Source of the DNA: Methylovirgula sp. HY1
GTDB taxonomy: Bacteria; Pseudomonadota; Alphaproteobacteria; Rhizobiales; Beijerinckiaceae
DNA length: 64,000 nt
Assembly: GCF_019343105.1 (NCBI RefSeq)
Contig: NZ_CP073764.1
Span: 496,001 to 560,000 of the forward strand
Direction of reading: 5' to 3'
Made by a program: the position numbers and the translations under genes. Below the pieces are notes generated by a model, which was not told the DNA's origin, ran no database searches, and was given only the letters and a program-made list of their open reading frames with translations. Below are positions 16,987 through 26,135 of the stretch, piece by piece; positions within the stretch are counted from its first letter, which is position 1; the number at the start of each line of letters is the position of its first letter.

Positions 16987-18558
16987 ATGCCGAAGGCGCA
17001 GTCTCTCTGGAACTGGAATTGGCGGATCTGGATTGGCAGGTCTGAAACAGGATGCGGCGCCGGCTGCGGCGAGACTTCGGAGTGGTCAGTGGGTGGATCT
17101 TCGTTTGCCGTGTCGAAACAGCGCATTTCGACACGCGAGGTTGGCTTTCGCGGCAAAATTCGCGCTGGCGCGCAATGGGCGGGCGTCAGCTTGGCCTTCG
17201 CCGTCTTGGCTGCGGGGCCTTTGAGCCGACCGGCGGCCGCTGGCGATGCCGGCCTATTCTCCGATCAGGCCGAATGGGCGCAAAGCTATGATCCTGACGC
17301 GCATCTTGCCGTGCGGCGTTCTACCATCCCAGTTTTGTCGGCTGAAACCTTTGCCGCGACCCAGCAGGCGATCGAGCGTTATCGGCAGATCGTCAGCAAG
17401 GGTGGCTGGGTTCATGTTCCGGCCAATCGCACCTTGCGTCTCGGTGTCAGCGGGCCTGCTGTCGTCGCTCTGCGCCGCCGGCTTGCGGCGTCCGACGATC
17501 TCGATCCGCGGGTCGGTATTTCGCCGGTTTACGATTCCTTCGTCCAAGCCGCTGTGAAGCATTTTCAGGCGCGCAGTGGCCTCGTGCAGACCGGCGTCGT
17601 CAATGCCGACACGTTCCGCGCTCTCAATGTTCCCGCCGATCAACGCCTGGGCCAGCTCGAGATCAATCTCGTGCGGCTCAAGGCCTATTCGGGCAATCTC
17701 GGCGAACGTTATGTCATGGCGAATATTCCCGCCGCCGCCGTCGAGACGGTCGAAAATGGTGTCGTCGCGACCCATCATGTCGCCGGTGTCGGCCGCATCG
17801 ACCGCCAGTCGCCGGTCATGATGACCAAAGCGACAGAAATCAATTTCAACCCGTTCTGGACCGTCCCGTCCTCGATCATCCGCAAGGATCTGATCCCGAA
17901 GATGCAGGCCAATCCGAAGTATCTGACCGAGAACAAGATCCGCGTCTTCAACAAGGATGGGCAGGAGGTCCAGCCGCAGGACATCAATTGGAATACGCTT
18001 GAAGCGACCCATTACCGATATCGCCAGGATCCTGGCGCCAATGTCGACGCGCTCGGCGTCGTGCGCATCAACATCCCTAATCCCTACGGCGTCTATATGC
18101 ATGACACCGACGAGCGGGGCATTTTTGGCGACGACTATCGCTATATTTCCTCGGGCTGTATCCGGGTGCAGGACGTCCGCGACTATGTCGCCTGGCTGTT
18201 GAAGGACAATCCCGGCTGGGACCGTGCGCATATCGACGAGGTCATCCAGTCCGGGCAACAGGTGAACGTCATGCTCACGCCGCCGGTGCCGGTCTATTGG
18301 GTTTATATTACCGCTTGGGCGACTCCAGGCGGGCCAGTCGAATTCCGGCCCGATATCTACCAGCGCGATGGACTGGGCTCGGTCGCCGCCGCCAATATGT
18401 CGAGCGGCGTGGGTGCGCCGGCAGGTCTACCTGCCGCGGGCGCCCGCAGCATGCCTCCGCAGGCGGCAGCGCCCGCCGCGCCGCCGCCCGACAGCGGTAT
18501 CGGGGCACCGCCGCACGTTCTCGCACCGATGACGGGTGGCCAGTACGGCCAATATTGA
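16987..18558 (+). CDS. L,D-transpeptidase (YkuD domain) with peptidoglycan-binding domain
   Basis: Counted from ATG 16987 the protein has 523 residues: a probable membrane anchor or signal segment (about 64-86, WAGVSLAFAVLAAGPLSRPAAA), a peptidoglycan-binding domain with GVSGPAVVALRRRL ... AVKHFQARSGL (about 153-213), and a YkuD catalytic domain with H372, S389, C391 and R393 in HDTDERGIFG ... ISSGCIRV. A Pro/Ala-rich tail closes it. YkuD enzymes make 3-3 cross-links or attach proteins to peptidoglycan in the periplasm. The start is uncertain; the frame is open to 16747 and ATG 16882 has an AGGG site. LdtR, encoded upstream, is the expected regulator. Confidence 0.92.
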   Translation: MPKAQSLWNWNWRIWIGRSETGCGAGCGETSEWSVGGSSFAVSKQRISTREVGFRGKIRAGAQWAGVSLAFAVLAAGPLSRPAAAGDAGLFSDQAEWAQSYDPDAHLAVRRSTIPVLSAETFAATQQAIERYRQIVSKGGWVHVPANRTLRLGVSGPAVVALRRRLAASDDLDPRVGISPVYDSFVQAAVKHFQARSGLVQTGVVNADTFRALNVPADQRLGQLEINLVRLKAYSGNLGERYVMANIPAAAVETVENGVVATHHVAGVGRIDRQSPVMMTKATEINFNPFWTVPSSIIRKDLIPKMQANPKYLTENKIRVFNKDGQEVQPQDINWNTLEATHYRYRQDPGANVDALGVVRINIPNPYGVYMHDTDERGIFGDDYRYISSGCIRVQDVRDYVAWLLKDNPGWDRAHIDEVIQSGQQVNVMLTPPVPVYWVYITAWATPGGPVEFRPDIYQRDGLGSVAAANMSSGVGAPAGLPAAGARSMPPQAAAPAAPPPDSGIGAPPHVLAPMTGGQYGQY

Positions 18559-18810
18559 GCTTCCGACGCTTAGGCGGCATCATTTTTCGTCCCGATTGGC
18601 ATGCGTCGGACGCGGATAGCCGCAGAATTGTCGATGCGACAATACTTGCGGCTCGAGCCGCGCCTGCCGCCTTCACGCATCAGAGCAGGCATGCTAAGGG
18701 CAGAGGGTCGGGGCGCTTGACACGGCCGAACGCCCCTTCGCAGGGCCCTTTGTGGCTCGCGCACCGATGGGGCCGCCAAAATCTCCAGATATTTTCAGGA
18801 CGCCTTGCAC

Positions 18811-20118
18811 ATGACCAAGTCCGATGCCCAAGCCAAATCTCCTATGGCTCACAATTCCTTCTTTGCCGCGGGCCTCGCTGACGTCGATCCCGAGATTGCC
18901 GATGCGATCACCAAAGAACTCGGCCGCCAGCGGAACGAGATCGAACTCATCGCGTCGGAAAATATCGTTTCCAAGGCAGTGCTCGAGGCGCAAGGCTCGA
19001 TCCTGACGAATAAATATGCCGAAGGCTATCCGGGGCGTCGCTATTATGGCGGCTGCCAATTCGTCGATATTGCCGAGACTTTGGCGATCGAGCGCATCTG
19101 CCGCCTGTTCGATTGCAAATTTGCCAATGTGCAGCCGAATTCCGGCAGCCAGGCTAATCAGGCGGTGTTTCTGGCGCTGTTGCAGCCGGGCGACACCTTC
19201 ATGGGCCTCGACCTTGCCGCCGGTGGCCATCTGACCCACGGCTCGCCGGTCAACCTTTCCGGGAAATGGTTCAAGCCAGTGTCCTATGGCGTGCGGCCGG
19301 AGGATCATCGCATCGACATGGATGCCGTGGCCAAGCTCGCGGAAGAACATAAGCCCAAGCTGATCATCGCCGGCGGCTCGGCCTATCCGCGGTTTTGGGA
19401 TTTCGAGCGCTTCCGCCAGATCGCCGATTCGATCGGCGCCTATTTCTTCGTCGACATGGCGCATTTCGCCGGCCTCGTGGCGGGCGGCGTGCATCCGTCG
19501 CCTTTCCCGCATGCGCATGTCGCCACCTCGACGACGCATAAGACGCTGCGCGGGCCGCGCGGCGGTCTCGTTCTGACCAATGATCAGGACATTGCGAAGA
19601 AGATCAATTCGGCCGTCTTCCCTGGCTTGCAGGGTGGTCCGCTGATGCACGTGATCGCGGCTAAGGCGGTCGCCTTCGGCGAGGCCCTGCGACCGGAGTT
19701 CAAGGTCTATGCGCGCCAAGTCGTCGAGAATGCCAAAGCGCTCGCGTCGACCATTGTCGAAGGCGGCTTCGCCATCACCTCCGGCGGCACCGACAATCAT
19801 CTGATGCTCGTCGATCTGCGACCGAAGAGCCTGACCGGCAAGGCGGCGGAAGCGGCTTTGTCGCGCGCCCATATCACCTGCAACAAAAATGGTGTGCCCT
19901 TCGACTCGGCGAGCCCGATGGTGACTTCGGGCATTAGGCTCGGGACGCCGGCCGGCACGTCGCGCGGTTTCGGTGTGGCCGAATTCAAGAAGATCGGCGA
20001 ATTGATCGTCGAGACGCTTGATGGCCTCGCCAAGAATGGCGAAACGGAAAACGGCGCCGTGGAAACCAGCGTGATGGCGAAGGTCGCCGAGCTGACGCAA
20101 CGTTTCCCGATCTATTGA
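18811..20118 (+). CDS. glyA: serine hydroxymethyltransferase
   Basis: GlyA interconverts serine and glycine with tetrahydrofolate, supplying C1 units; in serine-cycle methylotrophs it also fixes formaldehyde-derived carbon. The 435-residue PLP enzyme has the Schiff-base lysine K244 in [25 protein letters not shown] (71-81), and [13 protein letters not shown] (107-119). All conserved features are intact. AGGA lies ten bases before ATG 18811; a TTG two codons earlier is less likely. nrdR follows after ten bases, opening the glyA-nrdR-ribD-ribE run. Confidence 0.97.
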   Translation: MTKSDAQAKSPMAHNSFFAAGLADVDPEIADAITKELGRQRNEIELIASENIVSKAVLEAQGSILTNKYAEGYPGRRYYGGCQFVDIAETLAIERICRLFDCKFANVQPNSGSQANQAVFLALLQPGDTFMGLDLAAGGHLTHGSPVNLSGKWFKPVSYGVRPEDHRIDMDAVAKLAEEHKPKLIIAGGSAYPRFWDFERFRQIADSIGAYFFVDMAHFAGLVAGGVHPSPFPHAHVATSTTHKTLRGPRGGLVLTNDQDIAKKINSAVFPGLQGGPLMHVIAAKAVAFGEALRPEFKVYARQVVENAKALASTIVEGGFAITSGGTDNHLMLVDLRPKSLTGKAAEAALSRAHITCNKNGVPFDSASPMVTSGIRLGTPAGTSRGFGVAEFKKIGELIVETLDGLAKNGETENGAVETSVMAKVAELTQRFPIY

Positions 20119-20128
20119 GGTTACCTCG

Positions 20129-20641
20129 ATGAGGTGCCCTTATTGCGGCAGTCTTGAAACCCAAGTGAAGGATTCGCGGCCGACGGAGGACGCTTCGTCC
20201 ATTCGTCGGCGACGCGTCTGTCCGGATTGCGGTGGCCGTTTCACCACTTTCGAACGGGTGCAGTTGCGCGAGTTGACTGTCGTCAAAAAATCGGGGCGCC
20301 GAATTCCTTTCGACCGTGACAAGTTGATGCGATCGATCGACATTGCGCTGCGCAAGCGGCCGGTGGAAAGCGATCGCATCGAGCGGTTGGTGAATGGCAT
20401 CGTGCGGCAGCTCGAAAGCCAGGGCGAGGCCGAGGTGCAAAGTACGAAAATCGGCGAATTGGTGATGGAAGGCCTGCGTTCGCTCGACAGCGTCGCTTAC
20501 GTCCGTTTTGCTTCGGTCTATCGAAATTTCCGTGAGGCGCGCGATTTCAACACGCTGATCGACGAATTGGCGCATGGCGCTCCGGACCAAGCCGACGCGG
20601 TTCCACCGCCCGCGAAAGCGAAGACGCCGTCGCAGGCATGA
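20129..20641 (+). CDS. nrdR: ribonucleotide reductase transcriptional repressor NrdR
   Basis: NrdR is a zinc-ribbon/ATP-cone repressor of ribonucleotide reductase genes that senses dATP. The 170-residue protein opens [18 protein letters not shown]; zinc ligands are C3, C6, C31 and C34. The ATP-cone follows from about 49 ([20 protein letters not shown]). Length exceeds the usual 150-155 by a Pro/Ala-rich tail. It lies ten bases after glyA and upstream of ribD, the conserved order. Any NrdR-boxes would be upstream of nrd genes outside this window. Confidence 0.96.
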   Translation: MRCPYCGSLETQVKDSRPTEDASSIRRRRVCPDCGGRFTTFERVQLRELTVVKKSGRRIPFDRDKLMRSIDIALRKRPVESDRIERLVNGIVRQLESQGEAEVQSTKIGELVMEGLRSLDSVAYVRFASVYRNFREARDFNTLIDELAHGAPDQADAVPPPAKAKTPSQA

Positions 20642-20681
20642 GCATTCGCTGGACCGCCCGGCGCGACTTTTTTGAGACGAG

Positions 20682-21845
20682 ATGGCGATGACGGCAGGTC
20701 TGATACTGCCAGCGGGCGAGCTTGCGGCCGCTGCCAATCTGCGCGACGAAGACGCGCGTTATATGGCGGCAGCGCTCAATCTCGCGCGGCGCGGCTTGGG
20801 GCGTGTCGCGCCAAATCCGGCGGTGGGCGCGCTGGTGGTCAAGGATGGCGTGCTCGTCGGCCGCGGCGTTACCGGCCATGGCGGCCGGCCCCATGCCGAG
20901 ACCATTGCGTTGCAGAATGCCGGTTCGGCTGCCAAAGGCGCAACGCTTTACGTGACGCTGGAACCTTGCAGTCATCACGGCCATACGCCGCCTTGCGCCG
21001 ATGCCATCATCGCGGCCGGCATTTCTCGCGTCGTTTCCGCGCTGAACGATCCCGACGCGCGGGTGAGCGGGGAGGGCCATGCACGGCTGCGCGCGGCGGG
21101 AATCGATGTTCGCACCGATGTTCTTGCCGATGCGGCGATGCGTCTCAATCTCGGTCATATCCTGCGGAGCACACAGAAACGGCCGATGCTGTGCCTCAAG
21201 CTCGCCGAGACGATCGATGGCTATGCCGCCGGTGCCGCCGGTGCGCCGCGCCTCGCCATCACCGGCGAAGCGGCCAATGCGCACGTTCATATGATGCGCG
21301 CGTTGCATGATGCGATCCTGATCGGTAGCGGCACGGCGATCGCCGATGATCCGTTGTTGACCGTGCGGCTGCCCGGTCTCGATGCGGTCAAGCCTTTGCG
21401 CATTGTGCTCGACTCGATGCTGGCTCTCCCAGCGGGCTCGCGGCTCGCGGTGACAGCCTCGAGCCATCCGACGCTGGTGATCACCACCGAGAGCGCCTCT
21501 GCGCAAAAGACGGCGGATCTCGCAGCCAAGGGCATCGAGATCATGCCTGTCGCTTCCGGTGCATCCGGCCATGTCGATCTCGCCGCCGCATTGGCCTATC
21601 TTGCTGCGCGCGGCCTGACGCGAATCTTTTGCGAAGGCGGCCCGCATCTGGCCGCTGCCCTGCTGCGGCATGGGTTTGCCGATGAGATCATTCTTTTGAC
21701 GGGCGCGGCGGCGCTCGGAAGACCGGGGCTTCCGGCCATTGACGTCGCGGACCGCGCATTTCTGAGCGATCCTAAGCGCTATCACCTGCGCGAGGAGAAA
21801 ATGATCGGGCCGGATCGTCTGCGGCACTACGAAAGGGTCGTCTAA
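20682..21845 (+). CDS. ribD: bifunctional riboflavin deaminase/reductase RibD
   Basis: RibD deaminates then reduces the pyrimidine intermediate of riboflavin synthesis. In 387 residues, the N-terminal CMP/dCMP-type deaminase domain shows the zinc site H71-A-E73 and PCSHHGHTPPC (C96, C105). The C-terminal reductase domain begins near residue 165 (RPMLCLKLAETIDGYAA) and contains ILIGSGTAIADDPLLTVR. The start is at ATG 20682 or 20688. Its stop is two bases before ribE, so these two are coupled. Confidence 0.96.
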   Translation: MAMTAGLILPAGELAAAANLRDEDARYMAAALNLARRGLGRVAPNPAVGALVVKDGVLVGRGVTGHGGRPHAETIALQNAGSAAKGATLYVTLEPCSHHGHTPPCADAIIAAGISRVVSALNDPDARVSGEGHARLRAAGIDVRTDVLADAAMRLNLGHILRSTQKRPMLCLKLAETIDGYAAGAAGAPRLAITGEAANAHVHMMRALHDAILIGSGTAIADDPLLTVRLPGLDAVKPLRIVLDSMLALPAGSRLAVTASSHPTLVITTESASAQKTADLAAKGIEIMPVASGASGHVDLAAALAYLAARGLTRIFCEGGPHLAAALLRHGFADEIILLTGAAALGRPGLPAIDVADRAFLSDPKRYHLREEKMIGPDRLRHYERVV

Positions 21846-21847
21846 AC

Positions 21848-22495
21848 ATGTTCACCGGTCTCGTCACCGATGTCGGCGAAGTGGCAAGCATCGCACCGCG
21901 CGGCGATCTCGAGAGAATACGGATCGTCTGTGCCTATCCTGCCGAGACGATTGCGCCCGGCGCCTCCATCGCTTGCGGTGGGCCATGCCTGACTGTTGTC
22001 GGCAAAGGCAAGGGCGATGATGGGAGCTGGTTCGAAGTCGATGTCGGGGCCGAAACCTTGGCGCGGACAAATGCCCGCTCGTGGCAGGTTGGGACGCGGC
22101 TCAACCTGGAACGTTCGCTCAAGATCGGCGATGAGCTCGGCGGCCATATCGTCACCGGCCATATCGACGGCACGGCGAAAATTATCGACATCGAAGCCTT
22201 CGACGGAATGAAGCGCTTTTGGATCGAGGCGCCGCCAAAGCTGGCGCGGTTCATTGCCGAAAAGGGCTCCGTCGCGCTCGACGGCACATCGCTGACCGTG
22301 AACGAAGTGGACGGCAGTCGCTTTTCGGTTCTGCTGATCCCGCATACGCTGGCCGTTACGAGCTGGCATGCGCGGCAAGCGGGGGACATGGTCAATCTCG
22401 AGGTCGATCTCATGGCCCGCTATGCGGCAAGGCTTGTAGAGGCGAAAGTGGAGACGACCAATGAAGGCGCATTGGCGGATGTTCGCCGGCTATAA
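21848..22495 (+). CDS. ribE: riboflavin synthase alpha chain
   Basis: The enzyme dismutates two 6,7-dimethyl-8-ribityllumazines to riboflavin. The 215-residue protein has the two tandem lumazine-binding barrels: the first begins MFTGLVTDVGEV and contains GGPCLTVV, the second contains GGHIVTGHIDG (about 98-108) and GTSLTVNEV. Length and start MFTGL match the family. It directly follows ribD. The lumazine synthase that feeds it (ribH) is displaced about 1.5 kb downstream by the inserted cytochrome gene. Confidence 0.96.
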   Translation: MFTGLVTDVGEVASIAPRGDLERIRIVCAYPAETIAPGASIACGGPCLTVVGKGKGDDGSWFEVDVGAETLARTNARSWQVGTRLNLERSLKIGDELGGHIVTGHIDGTAKIIDIEAFDGMKRFWIEAPPKLARFIAEKGSVALDGTSLTVNEVDGSRFSVLLIPHTLAVTSWHARQAGDMVNLEVDLMARYAARLVEAKVETTNEGALADVRRL

Positions 22496-22634
22496 TGCCT
22501 GGGCCCTACGTGCCAATCTATGAATCTGCCGCAATCTATCCGATGAAGGCGGCCGCGCCGACCACGGCGCCTTCTGCAAATTGGCGCAATCGCACGCTCA
22601 ATCATCTGCGCGCGCCAGATCGCGCAAAATAAAA

Positions 22635-22665
22635 GAACGTCTCCGGACCTGGTCTGGAGACGTTC
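22635..22665. terminator. strong inverted repeat, likely terminator
   Basis: GAACGTCTCC (22635-22644) pairs with GGAGACGTTC (22656-22665). On the minus strand the stem is followed by a TTTTATTTT stretch, so it resembles a Rho-independent terminator for minus-strand transcription coming from the cytochrome gene. On the plus strand it also lies 140 bases behind ribE. Confidence 0.6.
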
Positions 22666-22714
22666 CATGATGACGTGGGCTCTCGGTTGAGAGACGGGTG
22701 GCAGCGGCCGGGAT

Positions 22715-22899
22715 TTAGAGCGTTTCTCGACCGGGTGAAATCACCCGATCGAGAGGAAAACACTCCAAATCAATAAGCTGGAGCATGGTCTCATCAATGA
22801 GAACTCGGATATATCCGAGTTCTAAGAAGTGAGACATCGGATATATCCGATGTCTAAAATATCGGAAAAGTCGTTCAACTTTTCCGGAACATGCTTTAG
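22715..22899. repeat. long composite mosaic palindromic repeat abutting the cytochrome gene
   Basis: Module C is CGACCGGGTGAAATCACCCGATCG (22729 onward) with CTCCAAATCAATAAGCTGG. Two module B palindromes follow: AACTCGGATATATCCGAGTT and GACATCGGATATATCCGATGTC. Module A closes it: CGGAAAAGTCGTTCAACTTTTCCGG and ACATGCTTTAG. It is the most complete copy in the window, and its last bases overlap the stop codon of the cytochrome gene (stop at 22896-22898). Confidence 0.85.
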
Positions 22900-23417
22900 T
22901 CGCCGAAGCACTGATCTTCCGCTTTGTCGAATCCCGCCGGCTTCGGCCCGACCTTGTTCGGACGGCCGCGCCCCAGCGCACCATCGGAGCGGGCGCGCAG
23001 ATAGATGAAGATCGCGTCGAGATGACACATCACATTCTTGTTGGTGCCCCATGCGGGCATCACCAGATCCTGTGAGGCGCTCACATTGCGTTTGCCGCCG
23101 ACGACGATGCCGTAGAATTCGGCGTAGCTCATCGTCTTCAGCGAATTGGTGAGGTTTGGCGCATAGGAGGATCCAAGGCCATCAGGGCCATGGCATACCA
23201 TGCAGTTCGCCCCATATTGAAGATATCCGACGCTAGTATACCAGTCGACGGTGCCGTCTTTTTCGATCTTGAAAGTCGGATTGCCGGCCTTGTCGTACCA
23301 TTCGCCATTGGTTTGCTTGACGGCGGCAGGATCGCCCGAGCCATCGGCAAAAGCCAAGCTGTGGCCGACAGAAATTAGGAGGGCGAGCGCCCCGATTATC
23401 GATAAGGCGAACTTCAC
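22896..23417 (-). CDS. c-type cytochrome resembling the four-cysteine methanol-metabolism family
   Basis: This 173-residue periplasmic protein has a signal peptide (1-24, ending LAFA) and one haem motif CMVCH (72-76), with M120 in DLVMPAWG as the likely axial ligand. Further cysteines are C131 and C170, giving the four-Cys pattern of the methylotroph-associated family I recall as TIGR03874. Such proteins are found near methanol dehydrogenase genes; electron transfer is the likely role. The start is GTG 23417, chosen because GAGGAG lies eight bases upstream and the signal peptide begins there. It lies opposite in strand to the flanking rib genes and is bounded by a mosaic repeat. Confidence 0.82.
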   Translation of the reverse strand: MKFALSIIGALALLISVGHSLAFADGSGDPAAVKQTNGEWYDKAGNPTFKIEKDGTVDWYTSVGYLQYGANCMVCHGPDGLGSSYAPNLTNSLKTMSYAEFYGIVVGGKRNVSASQDLVMPAWGTNKNVMCHLDAIFIYLRARSDGALGRGRPNKVGPKPAGFDKAEDQCFGD

Positions 23418-23955
23418 GTGTGTTACTCCTCGGCTGTGCTCTTTTTTCGGTTGGTCGTTTGAGTTGGTCCGCGAGCCCGCCAGTGGGAGGCGCCGGCGGA
23501 GCTCCACCAAATGCCTTCCCGAATTCCATCAGGCGTCGAACAGATATGCGTTTCCCCCTCTGCTTTTTTAGCGCAGATTAGCATCAACGGCGACGTGCCT
23601 GGAGTCGGACGCCCGGGTTTGATCAGACTTAGAGAACTCTAGGATATCGGCCAGGATGGGGTCGAGCCTCGTTTATTCTTAGCTGTTCCGTGACAGCCCT
23701 TATTCGAAAGCGTCGCTGCGATCAATAACTGCATTGAATATGATGAAAATTGAGTGGGTTTGGCCGTCCAATTGGCGACTAATCCCGAAATCTGGAGGTG
23801 GTTCCGGCCGGTTCGGCAAAGGAACCGAATTGTGCGCTTGCGGCTCTGCGGCGGGCTTGTTACTCAACCACCCCTTGTTACTCAACCACGCCTTGTCCGC
23901 CAGAGATGTATGCGGCGGCAATCTCACCCGTTGATGCCAACAGCAAGCGAGAGCA
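23418..23955. other. non-coding stretch between cytochrome and ribH
   Basis: Divergent promoter region for the cytochrome gene (minus) and ribH (plus). A 16-base word (CTTGTTACTCAACCAC) occurs twice with period 18 at 23856-23891. No FMN-riboswitch-like conserved element is recognisable. Several small overlapping frames show no coding features. Confidence 0.45.
23856..23891. repeat. 18-bp period tandem duplication upstream of ribH
   Basis: CTTGTTACTCAACCAC at 23856-23871 is repeated exactly at 23874-23889, separated by two C residues. It lies 65 bases before the ribH start. Confidence 0.75.
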
Positions 23956-24447
23956 ATGGCCGAGCCGCGCCGATCTGAAGAAACTGCCGGAGCGAGCTCA
24001 AAAGGTGCTCGTTTCCTCATCGTGGAAGCGCGCTTCTACGATGAGATCGGGGCGCTGTTGCTCGAGGGGGCGAAGCGGGCATTTGCGCAGGCTGAGGCGG
24101 AATGCGAGACCGTGCGTGTCCCTGGTGCGCTTGAAATTCCGCTTGCCATGGCGATTGCGCTCGACGCTGCCGCAAAAGCCGGCAGGCCTTATCAGGGAGC
24201 GATCGCGCTCGGCTGCGTCATTCGCGGTGAGACTTATCATTTCGAGATCGTCGCGGGCGAGAGCGCGCGGGCCTTGATGGATCTGGCGCTGGCCCGTCAG
24301 CTTGCCTTCGGCAACGGCATATTGACCGTTGAGAACGAGGCGCAGGCGCGGGTGCGCGCCGGCTACGCGCAGGCCGACAAGGGTGGCGATGCCGCGCGTG
24401 CAGCGCTGGCATTGTATCGGCTCAAAGCCGCCGTGGGAGCGTTGTGA
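23956..24447 (+). CDS. ribH: 6,7-dimethyl-8-ribityllumazine synthase
   Basis: RibH joins the pyrimidine and dihydroxybutanone phosphate to make the lumazine substrate of RibE. The 163-residue protein has [12 protein letters not shown] (20-31), [10 protein letters not shown] (55-64), and [14 protein letters not shown] (86-99) with the catalytic His H95. It overlaps nusB by ATGs (GTGATGG), so ribH-nusB-thiL is one translationally coupled unit. The N-terminal 15 residues are Ser/Glu-rich, as in several homologues. Confidence 0.95.
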   Translation: MAEPRRSEETAGASSKGARFLIVEARFYDEIGALLLEGAKRAFAQAEAECETVRVPGALEIPLAMAIALDAAAKAGRPYQGAIALGCVIRGETYHFEIVAGESARALMDLALARQLAFGNGILTVENEAQARVRAGYAQADKGGDAARAALALYRLKAAVGAL

Positions 24448-24929
24448 TGGCCAAAGCTCTCGAACGTTCGGCAGCCAGGCTCGCAGCGGTGCAGGCACTG
24501 TATCAGATGGAGGTCTCCGGCAAAGGGATCGCCGAGACCCTGGCCGAATTCGAGACCTTCTGGATCGGCGGCGAAATCGAAGGCGACACCTACAATACCG
24601 CGGAGACCACGTTCTTTCGCGATATATTGAACGGGGTTCTTGCCGATCAAGGGCCGCTCGACCGGCAGATCGACAAGACCCTGGTGCAGACTTGGCCGCT
24701 TGCCCGCGTCGATTCCGTGCTGCGGGCAATCTTGCGCGCCGGTGCTTATGAATTGAAGAAGCGCAAGGATGTGCCGGCCCGCGTCGTCATCAAGGAATAT
24801 GCCGATGTCGCCGGCGCCTTCTTCGAGCGTGAGGAGGTCGGCATGATCAATGCCGTGCTCGACGCCTTGGCTCATCAATTTCGCGCGGGCGAATTCGAGG
24901 CGAAGGCCTGTCATTCAAAAGAGGCGTGA
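24447..24929 (+). CDS. nusB: transcription antitermination factor NusB
   Basis: NusB binds boxA RNA with NusE in rRNA antitermination complexes. The 160-residue all-helical protein has the conserved RLAAVQALYQMEV near the start and AYELKKRKDVPARVVIKEYADVAGAFF near the end (about 107-133). Start ATG 24447 overlaps the ribH stop; GTG 24444 is an alternative. Its stop overlaps the thiL start (TGATG). Confidence 0.95.
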   Translation: MAKALERSAARLAAVQALYQMEVSGKGIAETLAEFETFWIGGEIEGDTYNTAETTFFRDILNGVLADQGPLDRQIDKTLVQTWPLARVDSVLRAILRAGAYELKKRKDVPARVVIKEYADVAGAFFEREEVGMINAVLDALAHQFRAGEFEAKACHSKEA

Positions 24930-25921
24930 TGCCGCGCCTGAGCGAAGACGAACTGATCGCGCGTTTTTTCGCGCCACTCGCGGGGCCGGCGGGACTAGGA
25001 CTTGCCGATGATGCCGCCTGTCTCGCGCCGCCGCCAGGCCATGATCTGGTTCTCACCGCCGATATGCTTGTCGCCGGGGTGCACTTCTTCGCCGACGATC
25101 CGCCGGACGCCATCGCGAAGAAAGCGCTGCGCGTCAATCTCTCAGATCTCGCGGCGAAAGGTGCCGAGCCCCTCGGCTTTCTGCTCAGTCTTTGCCTGCC
25201 GCACGACTGGACGGAAACTTGGCTCGCGGCCTTTTCGGGCGGTCTTGCCGCAGATGCAAAGGCCTATGGCTGTCCGCTTCTCGGCGGGGACACGGTAAAA
25301 AGCGTCGGCGGCCTCGCGCTGTCCATCACAGCGATGGGAGCTGTGCCACAAGGCGCGATGGTACCGCGGCCGGGCGTCATCGAAGGCGACGTGCTCTATG
25401 TGACCGGCACGATCGGCGACGCGGCCTTGGGGCTGCGACTTTTCGGCGCGCCGGCGGCGGAGCGCGGCTGGATCGGCCGATTGGGAACGGCAGAATGCGA
25501 TCATTTGCGCGGTCGCTATCGCTTGCCGCTGCCACGCCTTGGAATGCGTCGGGCGCTGCGGACGTATGCTCATGCCGCCATGGACGTGTCGGATGGTCTT
25601 GCCGGCGATCTTGCGAAAATGTTGCGACTCACCGGCATGAGCGCCGTGATCGCATGCGCCGATGTGCCGCTCTCGGCCGCCGCGCAAGCGGCACTTGCCG
25701 GCGATCCAGCGTTGATCGTGCACATCCTTTCCGGCGGCGATGATTATGAAATCCTTTGCGCGGTCGCACCGAATGCCGCCGCGGCTTTCGAAGCGGCGGC
25801 CGCAGCGGGGGGCGTCGCCGTGACGGCGATCGGGCGCGCCTGCCGTGGCACCGCAGCCCCTGTCTTCACGACGGCCACGGGGGCCGTTGCTTTGCCGACC
25901 GCATCCTATCAACATTTTTGA
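24929..25921 (+). CDS. thiL: thiamine-monophosphate kinase
   Basis: ThiL phosphorylates thiamine monophosphate to thiamine pyrophosphate. The 330-residue PurM/AIR-synthase-fold protein has GLADDAA (about 24-30), NLSDLAAKGAEPLGF (about 71-85), GGDTVKSVGGLALSITAMG (about 117-135), and MDVSDGLAGDL (about 217-227), all metal/ATP-binding motifs. The start overlaps the nusB stop, indicating coupling. No TPP riboswitch is visible upstream. Confidence 0.94.
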   Translation: MPRLSEDELIARFFAPLAGPAGLGLADDAACLAPPPGHDLVLTADMLVAGVHFFADDPPDAIAKKALRVNLSDLAAKGAEPLGFLLSLCLPHDWTETWLAAFSGGLAADAKAYGCPLLGGDTVKSVGGLALSITAMGAVPQGAMVPRPGVIEGDVLYVTGTIGDAALGLRLFGAPAAERGWIGRLGTAECDHLRGRYRLPLPRLGMRRALRTYAHAAMDVSDGLAGDLAKMLRLTGMSAVIACADVPLSAAAQAALAGDPALIVHILSGGDDYEILCAVAPNAAAAFEAAAAAGGVAVTAIGRACRGTAAPVFTTATGAVALPTASYQHF

Positions 25922-26135
25922 ATGCCGGAATTCGGTCTTTGCCGCGCTGGCGCGGCCCTGAACCTTGGACCTTTGCGCCGGATTGCGAAGGCCGCCGCTT
26001 TCCGCCTATGGTGCGGCATAGGCAAATAAGGCCAGCGGCAGGATTTGATGCGTCTCTCTTCGATGGTCGATCGGCTTTCCGAGACCATTGGGTGACGGGA
26101 ATCCGATCCGCGCAAAGATTACAGGGGCGGAAGTG

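Noticed and set aside
18694-20100. 468-codon minus-strand frame
   Set aside because: Antisense to glyA, which has all SHMT motifs; the shadow is His/Arg/Asp-rich without domain features.
20547-21827. 426-codon minus-strand frame
   Set aside because: Antisense to ribD, with no recognisable domain.
23856-23955. FMN riboswitch before ribH
   Set aside because: The conserved RFN element pattern is not recognisable; only a short tandem duplication is present.
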